From a virus, in the IMG/VR virus record IMGVR_UViG_3300046359_000022, positions 1-49,896 of that record: 49,896 nucleotides of DNA; one strand, given 5' to 3'. The notes under the pieces are model-generated. The model was not told the DNA's origin. It ran no database searches and worked only from the letters and a program-made list of their open reading frames with translations. Each line of letters begins with the position of its first letter. Position 1 is the first letter of the stretch. The position numbers were made by a program, and so were the translations under genes. Positions 43,091 through 49,623 of this stretch are shown in pieces.

Positions 43091-44842
43091 TTAAAATGGT
43101 ATATCATCGAACGCATCTTTTGGATCGATAAATATTTCTGTTTTAGGTTTATAAATAGGAGATACATCGTCATTGTATTCTCCGATAATGTATGGTAATC
43201 CATCGTCATTAACTGAATAATCAAAGTCAGCTATAGGGAATCCACGTGTATGTGTAAAGTGAGCGGTAATATGCGTGTCGTTATTAACAACAGAACAAAC
43301 TGTCTCTGCTTTCTTCAAAACAGAACTACCAATATGACCAACTGCTTTAGCACTACCATAGTTAGAGTGAAGAATGGTTGTCAAGTGAAACTGCTTATCA
43401 TCTGTCCACTTCATAATCTTTTGAATAGCACTCTGACTTTCTTTTAAATCATTGAAGTCGTCAACTAAATCCGCAAGACCATCAATACCAACCAATCCAA
43501 TATTGTCTTTCATATCACTCTCATAAATCAACCACTCTATAAATTCAAGACGTTGCTTAGGTTCGTATGGTCTCAATGCGAATGGTTTGTAGAATTCGCA
43601 TTCTGTATCGCCAGTCATACGTAGAACCCTTTTAAATACGTTTTGAGCGTGGAAAGCTGACTGCTCAGTATCAATATCGATAACAAAACAATCTCTATCT
43701 CTGTGGCTTTTAATTGAGTCTGCGTATTGATTTGTTTTACCACCTATATAAGAAGCCATGATCATAGACTTTAAGAAAGTCTTTTTAGATTTAGACGCAC
43801 CAACTATGCAAGAGAAGTTTCCGTATGTTCCAAAAGGTATGGGGAATACTCTAGTACCTAAACTATGTTCTCCTATACTAATAGCAACTGGTGGATACTC
43901 AATCTTCTTACGTACATCAACGAATGAGCTATCGTATATATTTTGAAAGTTTATATTTACTTTCTTCTCTGATTGAATAGATACTGGTGAATAGTCATCA
44001 AACTTAACATCATCACTAAATTTTTTAGTGTTGAATAAATGAGATTTTCTATAAGCACTCTCTATACATCCTTTTATCTCTTCCTCATCGAATCCATGAT
44101 GAGCAAATTGTATCATAATTCCCTTGGCTTCAAACTCACTGATACCAAATTCATTAAATGCCATGGCTAAAATGTAAGCATTTCTGTTTCTCTCACCCTC
44201 TACCATTCCATACCTTTCGCTCCACCACTTCATCAATCCAGATATGATTTTTTGATTGTCTTGAACCTCAACCTTAAAGTCTCTCTTTATTATTTCTTTA
44301 GGCTTTGCTTTGTCTGTAAACAACTCGCTATCTTTATTTACGAATACATCTTTATCAGAACTCATATAGCAAATTCTACTCTCATTAACACAACTTGTAT
44401 CGAAATACTTTGAGTTATAATAATCCTTAAGACCTAAGAAATATAATCTATGATCCTCGATGCTTTTTGGTATTTTTACAATAACCTTTAAACCGTCACC
44501 AGATGGAGATATAAATACAGCGTACGTATACTCATTTGATATTAAGTAGTCTCTATATTTATTTAGTGATTGTGAATCTTCAAAGTTATCGAAGTCTAAA
44601 CAAACAAACCCACTATGCTCAACAAATGCATCGTCACTTCTATTGCTGAATTCTCCAGAAAATAATACACAAGGAAGTTTTTTCTTTATCTCGCCTCTCT
44701 TTGACTTATCTACCTCAGAACGAACCTCATCGACTATCTTCTTACATCTCTCCTCTTTAATTCCATTAAGAACATAATCTATTGTTGCGTATCTAGGGTT
44801 GTCTAATCTAAAAAGATTGTCGAATATGGTTAATTTACTCAT
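43091..44842 (-). CDS. Primase-like (VirE-N/BT4734-type) and RecA-like ATPase fusion (583 aa)
   Basis: Residues ~50-170 match the VirE N-terminal/BT4734-like primase-type domain: CLDFDNFEDS (acidic pair at 83 and 85) and SPSGDGLKVIVKI. Residues ~200-270 are a helical linker (SERYGMVEGERNRNAYILAM). The C-terminal ATPase has a P-loop GASKSKKT (348-355), in which the usual second Gly is Lys, Walker B LVGIDGLADL (450-459), and TTILHSNYGSAKAVGHIGSS as the sensor region, like RepA/DnaB-type hexameric helicases. Together these suggest a primase-helicase for phage replication. Whether the N-domain makes primers is not shown for this family, to my knowledge. Confidence 0.75.
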   Translation of the reverse strand: MSKLTIFDNLFRLDNPRYATIDYVLNGIKEERCKKIVDEVRSEVDKSKRGEIKKKLPCVLFSGEFSNRSDDAFVEHSGFVCLDFDNFEDSQSLNKYRDYLISNEYTYAVFISPSGDGLKVIVKIPKSIEDHRLYFLGLKDYYNSKYFDTSCVNESRICYMSSDKDVFVNKDSELFTDKAKPKEIIKRDFKVEVQDNQKIISGLMKWWSERYGMVEGERNRNAYILAMAFNEFGISEFEAKGIMIQFAHHGFDEEEIKGCIESAYRKSHLFNTKKFSDDVKFDDYSPVSIQSEKKVNINFQNIYDSSFVDVRKKIEYPPVAISIGEHSLGTRVFPIPFGTYGNFSCIVGASKSKKTFLKSMIMASYIGGKTNQYADSIKSHRDRDCFVIDIDTEQSAFHAQNVFKRVLRMTGDTECEFYKPFALRPYEPKQRLEFIEWLIYESDMKDNIGLVGIDGLADLVDDFNDLKESQSAIQKIMKWTDDKQFHLTTILHSNYGSAKAVGHIGSSVLKKAETVCSVVNNDTHITAHFTHTRGFPIADFDYSVNDDGLPYIIGEYNDDVSPIYKPKTEIFIDPKDAFDDIPF

Positions 44843-44845
44843 TTG

Positions 44846-45070
44846 TTACACTTTATAATATTTAGGGTATTTATTTTTTGTTCTTAAATATTTTTTATAA
44901 TTTTCAATTACTTTGAACGCTTCGTCATATGTTTTATTATGAGAGTATTTTTCAGTTGTATTCCATGCATAATTATTTATGTTATCAATAGAACCCCATT
45001 GTAGGAAAAAATACTCCCTACATTGAGGTATAAAAATATCGCTACTGACTTGTTTTATTCTATATCTCAT
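44846..45070 (-). CDS. Unknown small protein (74 aa)
   Basis: Not assigned. The sequence RIKQVSSDIFIPQCREYFFL followed by a YDEAFKVIENYKKYL helix resembles a widespread type of short phage protein that carries an 'FIPQ.R' start, a variable aromatic middle and an A...I..Y helix. Function unknown. It overlaps ThyX by four bases (ATGA) and ends 3 bp before the primase-helicase start. Confidence 0.55.
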   Translation of the reverse strand: MRYRIKQVSSDIFIPQCREYFFLQWGSIDNINNYAWNTTEKYSHNKTYDEAFKVIENYKKYLRTKNKYPKYYKV

Positions 45071-45759
45071 AACTTAAATGCTTTTAATGTGTGTTCAAAT
45101 GGATTACCATCTATGTTCTTAACTAACTCTAGCATCTTCTCAGCTAACTCTCTAACCTCAACCTGTGCATGTTCAGAGTTTCTTAATCCTTGAAAGTGTG
45201 CAAAACTTCTAAAGTTAAATGATATATCCATAGTGATCTGGCTATTCATTGTTTTAAAGAATCTTGCTGACTCCTTAGCTCTCTTACGACCTAGTATCGG
45301 TGTTAAGTCTTCTAAACAGTCGTGATATAATGAATTAGCTATCACAGAGAAATCTCTCATAACCGTATACCAAGTCTCAGAATCTTTACTCCACTTTATA
45401 TCCTCTTCCCCATCGTTTAGATATAAGTCTTCTTTTAGCCTCATGTACTCCCAATCTTTAGGTAAGTACATTTTGTCTTCCTTGAGTTCTTTATATCTAG
45501 CACTCTCTCCATTTATACTAACACCAATACGATGTTTAAGTAAATGTATATGTGTGACTTGGTCTACATTAACCAAGAAATGTAATTGACTTTTCTCAAA
45601 AGGTGTGTGATGACCCTCTGATGCCAACATATTCAATAGGTTTGGTATTCTATCTAACTTATCGTTAGTCAAGTCTCTTGATGTTGAAGTCCAAGCTGAC
45701 TGAGCGTGTACTTTATCGTCTCCATAATACCCTAATAATTCTACGTTATTCTCGTTCAT
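45067..45759 (-). CDS. thyX: Flavin-dependent thymidylate synthase ThyX (230 aa)
   Basis: Makes dTMP from dUMP using methylene-tetrahydrofolate and FAD. Signatures: EGHHTPFEKSQLHF (about 48-61), LKHRIGVSINGESARY as the ThyX motif (75-89), and SFAHFQGLRNSEHAQVEVRE with the dUMP-binding end. The first Arg of the consensus RHRxxSxNxxSxR is Lys75, and there is one extra residue between HR and the first Ser (HR-IGV-S-I-N-GE-S-A-R). Size is normal. It fits a phage that replicates AT-rich DNA quickly. It overlaps the genes on both sides (14 and 4 bases). Confidence 0.9.
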   Translation of the reverse strand: MNENNVELLGYYGDDKVHAQSAWTSTSRDLTNDKLDRIPNLLNMLASEGHHTPFEKSQLHFLVNVDQVTHIHLLKHRIGVSINGESARYKELKEDKMYLPKDWEYMRLKEDLYLNDGEEDIKWSKDSETWYTVMRDFSVIANSLYHDCLEDLTPILGRKRAKESARFFKTMNSQITMDISFNFRSFAHFQGLRNSEHAQVEVRELAEKMLELVKNIDGNPFEHTLKAFKL

Positions 45760-45913
45760 CTGATAATTCTTTTAATGATTCATTAATACTATTTGGGTGA
45801 TAACCCGCTACTACTAATAGGTTAGTCATGTGGTCTAATACATCCGTTGAAGTGCTACCATCTGGTATCTCAACAAACATCGTTTTTCCATAATACTCAA
45901 TTGTTATTTTCAT
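45746..45913 (-). CDS. Small protein (55 aa)
   Basis: A 55-codon frame overlapping the thyX start by 14 bases and beginning right after the 2-oxoglutarate oxygenase-like gene. The product (MKITIEYYGKTMFVEIPDGS, then VLDHMTNLLVVAGYHPNSIN) is a beta hairpin plus one helix. Short phage proteins of the form M.I.IEYY...(V/E)..P ... LL...GYHP.S(I/V) are familiar from Bacteroidetes phages; function unknown. Confidence 0.65.
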   Translation of the reverse strand: MKITIEYYGKTMFVEIPDGSTSTDVLDHMTNLLVVAGYHPNSINESLKELSDERE

Positions 45914-45914
45914 A

Positions 45915-46472
45915 TTAATTTATTTTATAAAACATTACAAATACTTTTCTACTATTAGTAAACTTATTAGGATACTTACTATGAAAGTAATTACAAGGAT
46001 AAGATACCACTCTATTCTTTTTGTGACCAATAACGGTTCTTAATGTCCAATAACTTGGGAAGTCTGCATCGTGAACTATCATTTTATTAAACTTATCTTC
46101 ATCTCCATCGAAAGTGTCTCCAAGTTCCTTATGTTCCCAAAATGCAGTACCATTCAATCCTATCTCTTCTATGTCTGATACAAATAAAACCAATGCTCTA
46201 TCAGGTTGTTCTCCATTAATAATCGAATCGTTATGTATTCTCCAGTCATCATCCTGACCTTCCTTAGCCTCCCTAAAGAAACTGAGTACATTGGTTACAT
46301 TGTTACCTTCTATTTCTGATATCTTATTACATATCATTCTTATGAAATCATTAGTAGGATACTTAACCCAAAATGACTTTCCTGGCGTATCTACTTTCTC
46401 GTACTCTGATTCATCTTTGTTTAAGAAGTCAATCAAGTAGTCATCTAAAAAATTATCTTTTATGTAAATCAT
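45915..46472 (-). CDS. 2-oxoglutarate/Fe(II) oxygenase-like protein (185 aa)
   Basis: Pattern of a prolyl-4-hydroxylase-like jelly roll: first ligands in WRIHNDS (His80, Asp82), distal ligand in NYFHSKYP (His164), and Arg175 in NSRKVFVMFY as the 2-oxoglutarate contact. The spacing (82 residues between the first Asp and distal His, then 11 to Arg) fits the family, as does the double-stranded-helix strand RALVLFVSD. Phage members may hydroxylate proteins or modify nucleic acids; the substrate here is unknown. A stem-loop lies at 46528-46552 in its leader. Confidence 0.62.
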   Translation of the reverse strand: MIYIKDNFLDDYLIDFLNKDESEYEKVDTPGKSFWVKYPTNDFIRMICNKISEIEGNNVTNVLSFFREAKEGQDDDWRIHNDSIINGEQPDRALVLFVSDIEEIGLNGTAFWEHKELGDTFDGDEDKFNKMIVHDADFPSYWTLRTVIGHKKNRVVSYPCNYFHSKYPNKFTNSRKVFVMFYKIN

Positions 46473-46527
46473 ATATTATTTGTTTTTCTACCCACCTTAT
46501 ATACCCACTTTGTTTACTCAATTATAT

Positions 46528-46552
46528 AATAACGGCAATAATCACCGTTATT
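46528..46552 (-). promoter_or_regulatory. Stem-loop in the leader of the oxygenase-like gene
   Basis: AATAACGG (46528-46535) pairs perfectly with CCGTTATT (46545-46552) across a 9-nt loop. No T run follows, so it is not a standard terminator. It lies 56 bp before the ATG at 46472 and may control read-through, RNA stability or translation. Two GTGGGTA repeats follow at about 46485-46506 (- strand). Confidence 0.45.
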
Positions 46553-46565
46553 TACCTATTTTGTA

Positions 46566-46814
46566 TTATTTGTTTAAGTTACCTCTGTTTTGATGAGACT
46601 CTGAATCAATCATATCTTCAAGACTCTTCTTCTTGATCCCAAAATCTTCTAGTGTCTTTTCTTTTATCTCATCGTTAGTGAACTTTCCTAAGTCTTTATA
46701 TCCTTTACAATGATTACAGATAACATCATCAATCCATCCAGTACTTATCATTCCGTAGCAAATGTTACATAATGTAGCACCGTTACCTCCATTCAGTTTG
46801 TGTATTGGTTTCAT
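46566..46814 (-). CDS. Zinc-ribbon protein (82 aa)
   Basis: Two CxxC pairs, LCNICYG and ICNHCKG (about 16-40), form a probable zinc ribbon. The remainder is helical and acidic (FTNDEIKEKTLEDFGIKKKS). Such small zinc-binding proteins in phage replication regions may bind DNA or host proteins; no specific role can be read. Overlaps the upstream small gene by 32 bases in another frame. Confidence 0.6.
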   Translation of the reverse strand: MKPIHKLNGGNGATLCNICYGMISTGWIDDVICNHCKGYKDLGKFTNDEIKEKTLEDFGIKKKSLEDMIDSESHQNRGNLNK

Positions 46815-46932
46815 ATTTCTTTTTTATTTCTTTAGCAAAATGTTCAATTAATGGTCTACAAGACTTACAAAGAGTATCGTTTTCTTCAGCATACCACCAT
46901 TGACATGCTGTACACTTTTTTTTCTGTTTCAT
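46783..46932 (-). CDS. Mini zinc-ribbon protein (49 aa)
   Basis: A 49-codon frame joined to the upstream 44-aa gene by an ATGA overlap. The product MKQKKKCTACQWWYAEENDT followed by LCKSCRPLIEHFAKEI has two CxxC pairs with a WW between them, the minimum for one zinc site. It is basic at both ends. The cysteine pairs and ATGA coupling support a real gene. Adjacent to a second zinc-ribbon gene, possibly a diverged duplicate. Confidence 0.65.
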   Translation of the reverse strand: MKQKKKCTACQWWYAEENDTLCKSCRPLIEHFAKEIKKKYETNTQTEWR

Positions 46933-47063
46933 TTTAACATATACTTTATAGGTTTAGTATCTACGTGATTCTTAGCTAATTCTTTAGCCTTTTCTTTTAA
47001 CTCAATGTTTAGTTCGAAAATACTCTTCTTCTCTTTCAAACCTCTTTCTTTTCTTACTGGCAT
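46929..47063 (-). CDS. Small basic helical protein (44 aa)
   Basis: A 44-codon frame that starts 2 bp after the stop of the initiator-like gene and ends in an ATGA overlap with the mini zinc-ribbon gene. The product MPVRKERGLKEKKSIFELNI then ELKEKAKELAKNHVDTKPIK is Lys/Glu-rich, probably one long helix with a basic N-terminus. Function unknown. Confidence 0.55.
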   Translation of the reverse strand: MPVRKERGLKEKKSIFELNIELKEKAKELAKNHVDTKPIKYMLK

Positions 47064-47064
47064 A

Positions 47065-47742
47065 TTATATTCCCATTGATTTTAATAATTCTTTTCTTTT
47101 ACTTGCTGCTAAATCTTCTTTACTAATACCCGCACTACCAGAGTTTACATACTTCTCAAACTTATCAGGTCTTGATATAAATTCTAGAGTCAAATACTTT
47201 GGATGTGCTTGGTGAAATTCATCTTCAAAGCAATTCTTTATAGCTTTAGTTATATCTGATTTAGTATAACCATCTCTTAACCTTGCTCTAAATTGTTTCT
47301 TAGCCTTATCTGCTACCGTTCTAATTTGTTTCCCAGTAATATGATTAAACCACTTCAATAAAGAGTCAAAATCAATATCATCTGTATTACTATTTATAGT
47401 AATATTATTATTATCTTTAAACTTTTCTTTAATAGGGGTATCTAAGTTATCTTTAATACCTAAAAGCAAAACAATCTCCCTATTTTTTATCTCCTTAGAA
47501 CCATCTTTGTAAATCATTCTAGTGTTAACGTACCCGTGTTTTACTAATTGAGAAACCCATTTAGATATAGATACAGTACTTACACCATATAGGTCTGAAA
47601 AGTAATTATTTGAGGCGTTACAGACACCATTCTTGTTACATAGACAAGTTATCTCTGCAAACAATAATTTTGCGTTAGGAGACAGATTTTCATCATACCT
47701 AACTTCAGCGGGTATTATTGCGTAATAATTTGGCTTCTCCAT
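47065..47742 (-). CDS. Replication initiator-like protein, winged-helix / DnaD-like (225 aa)
   Basis: The N-terminal ~95 residues form a winged helix typical of phage and plasmid replication organisers: YYAIIPAEVRYDENLSPNAK, LLFAEITCLCNKNGVCNASN, then YGVSTVSISKWVSQLVKHGY. After a linker, residues ~120-215 (DFDSLLKWFNHITGKQIRTV, KKQFRARLRDGYTKSDITKA, HPKYLTLEFISRPDKFEKYV) match the conserved C-terminal domain that in related proteins loads the helicase. It probably binds the phage origin and brings in the ATPase at 43091 (inference). No iteron array was found inside the gene. It lies 13 bp after a terminator, so expression depends on read-through. Confidence 0.68.
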   Translation of the reverse strand: MEKPNYYAIIPAEVRYDENLSPNAKLLFAEITCLCNKNGVCNASNNYFSDLYGVSTVSISKWVSQLVKHGYVNTRMIYKDGSKEIKNREIVLLLGIKDNLDTPIKEKFKDNNNITINSNTDDIDFDSLLKWFNHITGKQIRTVADKAKKQFRARLRDGYTKSDITKAIKNCFEDEFHQAHPKYLTLEFISRPDKFEKYVNSGSAGISKEDLAASKRKELLKSMGI

Positions 47743-47754
47743 TAAGTTTAGGGG

Positions 47755-47790
47755 TTAAAAAACCACCTAAAGAATAATCAATAGGTGGTT
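47755..47790 (-). terminator. Intrinsic terminator / attenuator after the SSB-like gene
   Basis: On the - strand AACCACCTA (47782-47790) pairs with TAGGTGGTT (47761-47769) over 9 bp, and T residues follow. It lies 27 bp after the SSB-like stop and 13 bp before the initiator start, with no -7 element between. It should therefore make SSB-like mRNA more abundant than initiator mRNA. Confidence 0.85.
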
Positions 47791-47816
47791 ATAGTTGTGT
47801 GTTTAGTAATTGAGTC

Positions 47817-48155
47817 CTAGAAAGGCAAATCGTCTACTACTTCTTGTACTTTTGATGCTTGAGTAGGAGCAGATTGTGATTGTGAATCTCCACCTACAAC
47901 AATCTTTCCATCGGTCCATTTAACTCTTCCGTTACCCACATAGAATTTGTCTTTCTTAGCTTTTCTATCTTCTTCGCTTTGAGATACATACATAGATAGG
48001 TTTTGAAAAGTATCTCCTTTAGCTCCAGAGAATACTTTTGATTCATCATTAATAGAAATTGTTAGTTCAATTCCATTAAGATTTTTTGCATTAATACCTT
48101 TTAATAAAGTTTCTAAACTTTCTTTCTTCATGTAGACAGCACTTATACTTCCCAT
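47817..48155 (-). CDS. Single-stranded DNA-binding protein-like (112 aa)
   Basis: About 90 residues of predicted beta structure (MGSISAVYMKKESLETLLKG, IELTISINDESKVFSGAKGD, KFYVGNGRVKWTDGKIVVGG) followed by a Ser/Gln linker and the acidic tail VVDDLPF. The DDxPF end is the hallmark by which bacterial SSBs recruit partner proteins. The N-domain does not show the standard SSB signature, so it is probably a diverged OB fold, as in many phage SSBs. It has its own well-formed promoter and terminator, matching the need for many copies, and lies between exonuclease and initiator genes. Confidence 0.68.
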   Translation of the reverse strand: MGSISAVYMKKESLETLLKGINAKNLNGIELTISINDESKVFSGAKGDTFQNLSMYVSQSEEDRKAKKDKFYVGNGRVKWTDGKIVVGGDSQSQSAPTQASKVQEVVDDLPF

Positions 48156-48216
48156 AATTTATTTATTTAATTTAATTTCTAAGAGATTTTATTTCCGTAT
48201 CTCTTTTTAACGGATG

Positions 48217-48247
48217 CAAATGTATATAGTTATTAAATAACTAGCAA
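48217..48247 (-). promoter_or_regulatory. Promoter of the SSB-like gene (TTG, 20 bp, TACATTTG)
   Basis: On the - strand TTG (48245-48247) and TACATTTG (48217-48224) are separated by 20 bp, close to the Bacteroidetes two-part consensus. It is the best promoter in the window and lies 62 bp before the start at 48155. Confidence 0.75.
48227..48243. promoter_or_regulatory. Perfect 17-bp palindrome within the SSB promoter spacer (operator candidate)
   Basis: TAGTTATT-A-AATAACTA is a perfect 8+1+8 inverted repeat filling the gap between the -33 and -7 elements. A dimeric repressor there would block the promoter. No repressor gene is recognised in the window, and no second copy of the site was noticed. 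Confidence 0.5.
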
Positions 48248-48292
48248 GACAATTACGAAAATAATTAACAAATAATATAAATATTTATTCAT
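48233..48292 (-). CDS. Possible mini hydrophobic peptide (19 aa)
   Basis: A 19-codon frame starting one base after the exonuclease stop (TAG-T-ATG) and ending in the operator palindrome. The product MNKYLYYLLIIFVIVLLVI has a single basic residue (Lys3) and then a membrane-helix run. The stop-to-start spacing equals that after the ERF gene. Very short; could be chance in A/T DNA. Confidence 0.3.
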   Translation of the reverse strand: MNKYLYYLLIIFVIVLLVI

Positions 48293-48293
48293 A

Positions 48294-48965
48294 CTAAATA
48301 GTTCTTATAAATTCTCTACACTTAATTACTTTCTCATTGATTAGATTTATCATCTCCTCATCTCTATCTAATTCAAACACTTTGATACGATTCTCTAATG
48401 GTATATGAGAGTATGTTTGAGACTCTCTAACTTCCTCTATAAGTACATCTAAGAAGTCGTCAGGCAATTTCTCTTTATACATAATACTCTTAGCCTCACG
48501 AACAATAATATCCTCAGGCGTATCTAGTAGTACGTATACTAACTTGGCTTTTTTCTTACCAGTTAATCTCATGTACCCTTGCAACTGACAAATATAATTC
48601 TTGTTAGTAATCTTTTTCTCTAATAGAGGAAAGCTAGACAAAGAAAAGCTACATTTTATATCTAATACCTCGTCATCAGAAATTAAGTCAGGTGTCCCTT
48701 GAATGTAATCATCCTCAAAGAACTCGTCATTCTTGACATGATTGGTTTTGAACACAGTGTTGTATGCCCTAATAGCCTCATCTTCTAACTGCAAACCTTT
48801 GTCTGTATATTTAGAAGATATATCCGTTCTAACACCGAATGTTTTCTCTAGATACCAATTACTTAGATGTGTCTTTAGTGTTGCTGATATGGTCTCAGAC
48901 TTCGATCGTGGTTCAGTGAAGAGAGCTCCTAGTGCGGAGCATCTCATCTTAAATTGTTTATCCAT
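48294..48965 (-). CDS. YqaJ-type (lambda Exo-like) recombination exonuclease (223 aa)
   Basis: A PD-(D/E)XK nuclease: DKGLQLEDEAIRAYNTVF (Glu61 region), IQGTPDLISDDEVLDIKCSF (Asp93, Asp102, Lys104) and YICQLQGYMRL (Gln127, Gln129), the set expected for YqaJ/lambda exonuclease. It chews one strand from DNA ends so that the annealing protein can pair homologous single strands. It sits one tiny gene after the ERF annealing protein, the usual phage recombination pair. Size is normal. Confidence 0.85.
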   Translation of the reverse strand: MDKQFKMRCSALGALFTEPRSKSETISATLKTHLSNWYLEKTFGVRTDISSKYTDKGLQLEDEAIRAYNTVFKTNHVKNDEFFEDDYIQGTPDLISDDEVLDIKCSFSLSSFPLLEKKITNKNYICQLQGYMRLTGKKKAKLVYVLLDTPEDIIVREAKSIMYKEKLPDDFLDVLIEEVRESQTYSHIPLENRIKVFELDRDEEMINLINEKVIKCREFIRTI

Positions 48966-49023
48966 TTACTACTACTATTATCATCATTAATAAAAACGCT
49001 ACGAATGTTACAAGTTGTTTCAT
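48958..49023 (-). CDS. Mini hydrophobic membrane peptide (21 aa)
   Basis: A 21-codon frame starting one base after the ERF stop (TAG-T-ATG) and overlapping the exonuclease start by 8 bases. The product (MKQLVTFVAFLLMMIIVVVN plus G) is one basic residue then a membrane helix. It exactly bridges the gap between the two recombination genes, which favours real translation or at least ribosome transit. No family recognised. Confidence 0.42.
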   Translation of the reverse strand: MKQLVTFVAFLLMMIIVVVNG

Positions 49024-49024
49024 A

Positions 49025-49570
49025 CTATGTCAATTGTTTTAGTTGGTCAGGTGTCAATTCAAATGCACCAATCAAAGCCTCTTTAGAATACTTACCCTCG
49101 TTAATAGACTTTAAAGCCTTGTCAAACCTATCTTTACTGATAGATTGTTTCTTGTGGTCATTAGTTGCATCTGCATCTTGTGTGTCGTCAATAAGTAATA
49201 GATTACCTAGTGCGTACTTCTTAGCGTAAGATGATGCGCTACCAAACTGCTGAGGTACAGCCATACCTTTCTGCATCAAATCTACACCTACTATTGCTGA
49301 TGATTTGATTACAGCATCACTATCTACATCGTGTATTGTAGCAACACTCTCAATGATTGGTGAATCGTGATTGATTAGCATCTCTGATATTGTGAAGTAT
49401 ACATTGTACTCAGCATTGAAAGGTTTTAAACCCTCTAGAATATCCTCTGCACTTCTGAAGTTATACTTTGCAAACGCATTGTATCTACTTTTGTTCGCCT
49501 TGAAACGAATCTGAATCTCACTTAGTTTCTGTGCTAGTGAAATTGTCTTTGGTGTTTTTTCTACAGCCAT
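49025..49570 (-). CDS. erf: ERF-family single-strand annealing recombinase (181 aa)
   Basis: The ERF signature is present: KYNFRSAEDILEGLKPFNAE near the start (about 44-63), then MQKGMAVPQQFGSASSYAKKYA followed by LGNLLLIDDTQDADA (about 110-145), matching the G(A/S)..SY..(R/K)YAL...L.I....D.DA pattern. ERF proteins form rings that anneal complementary single strands, working with the exonuclease encoded just downstream. The C-terminal ~35 residues (SKEALIGAFELTPDQLKQLT) are a small helical tail. It has a -7 element 22 bp upstream. Size is typical. Confidence 0.85.
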   Translation of the reverse strand: MAVEKTPKTISLAQKLSEIQIRFKANKSRYNAFAKYNFRSAEDILEGLKPFNAEYNVYFTISEMLINHDSPIIESVATIHDVDSDAVIKSSAIVGVDLMQKGMAVPQQFGSASSYAKKYALGNLLLIDDTQDADATNDHKKQSISKDRFDKALKSINEGKYSKEALIGAFELTPDQLKQLT

Positions 49571-49591
49571 AATTTAATTAAATTTAAAGTT

Positions 49592-49599
49592 CAAAATTA
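49592..49599 (-). promoter_or_regulatory. Bacteroidetes-type promoter -7 element (TAATTTTG)
   Basis: On the - strand TAATTTTG fits TAnnTTTG, 22 bp before the erf start. A TTTTG at 49614-49618 is a possible -33 element with a short spacer. It would drive the erf-exonuclease operon. Confidence 0.6.
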
Positions 49600-49623
49600 G
49601 TGTTTATAATTATCAAAAGCAAA

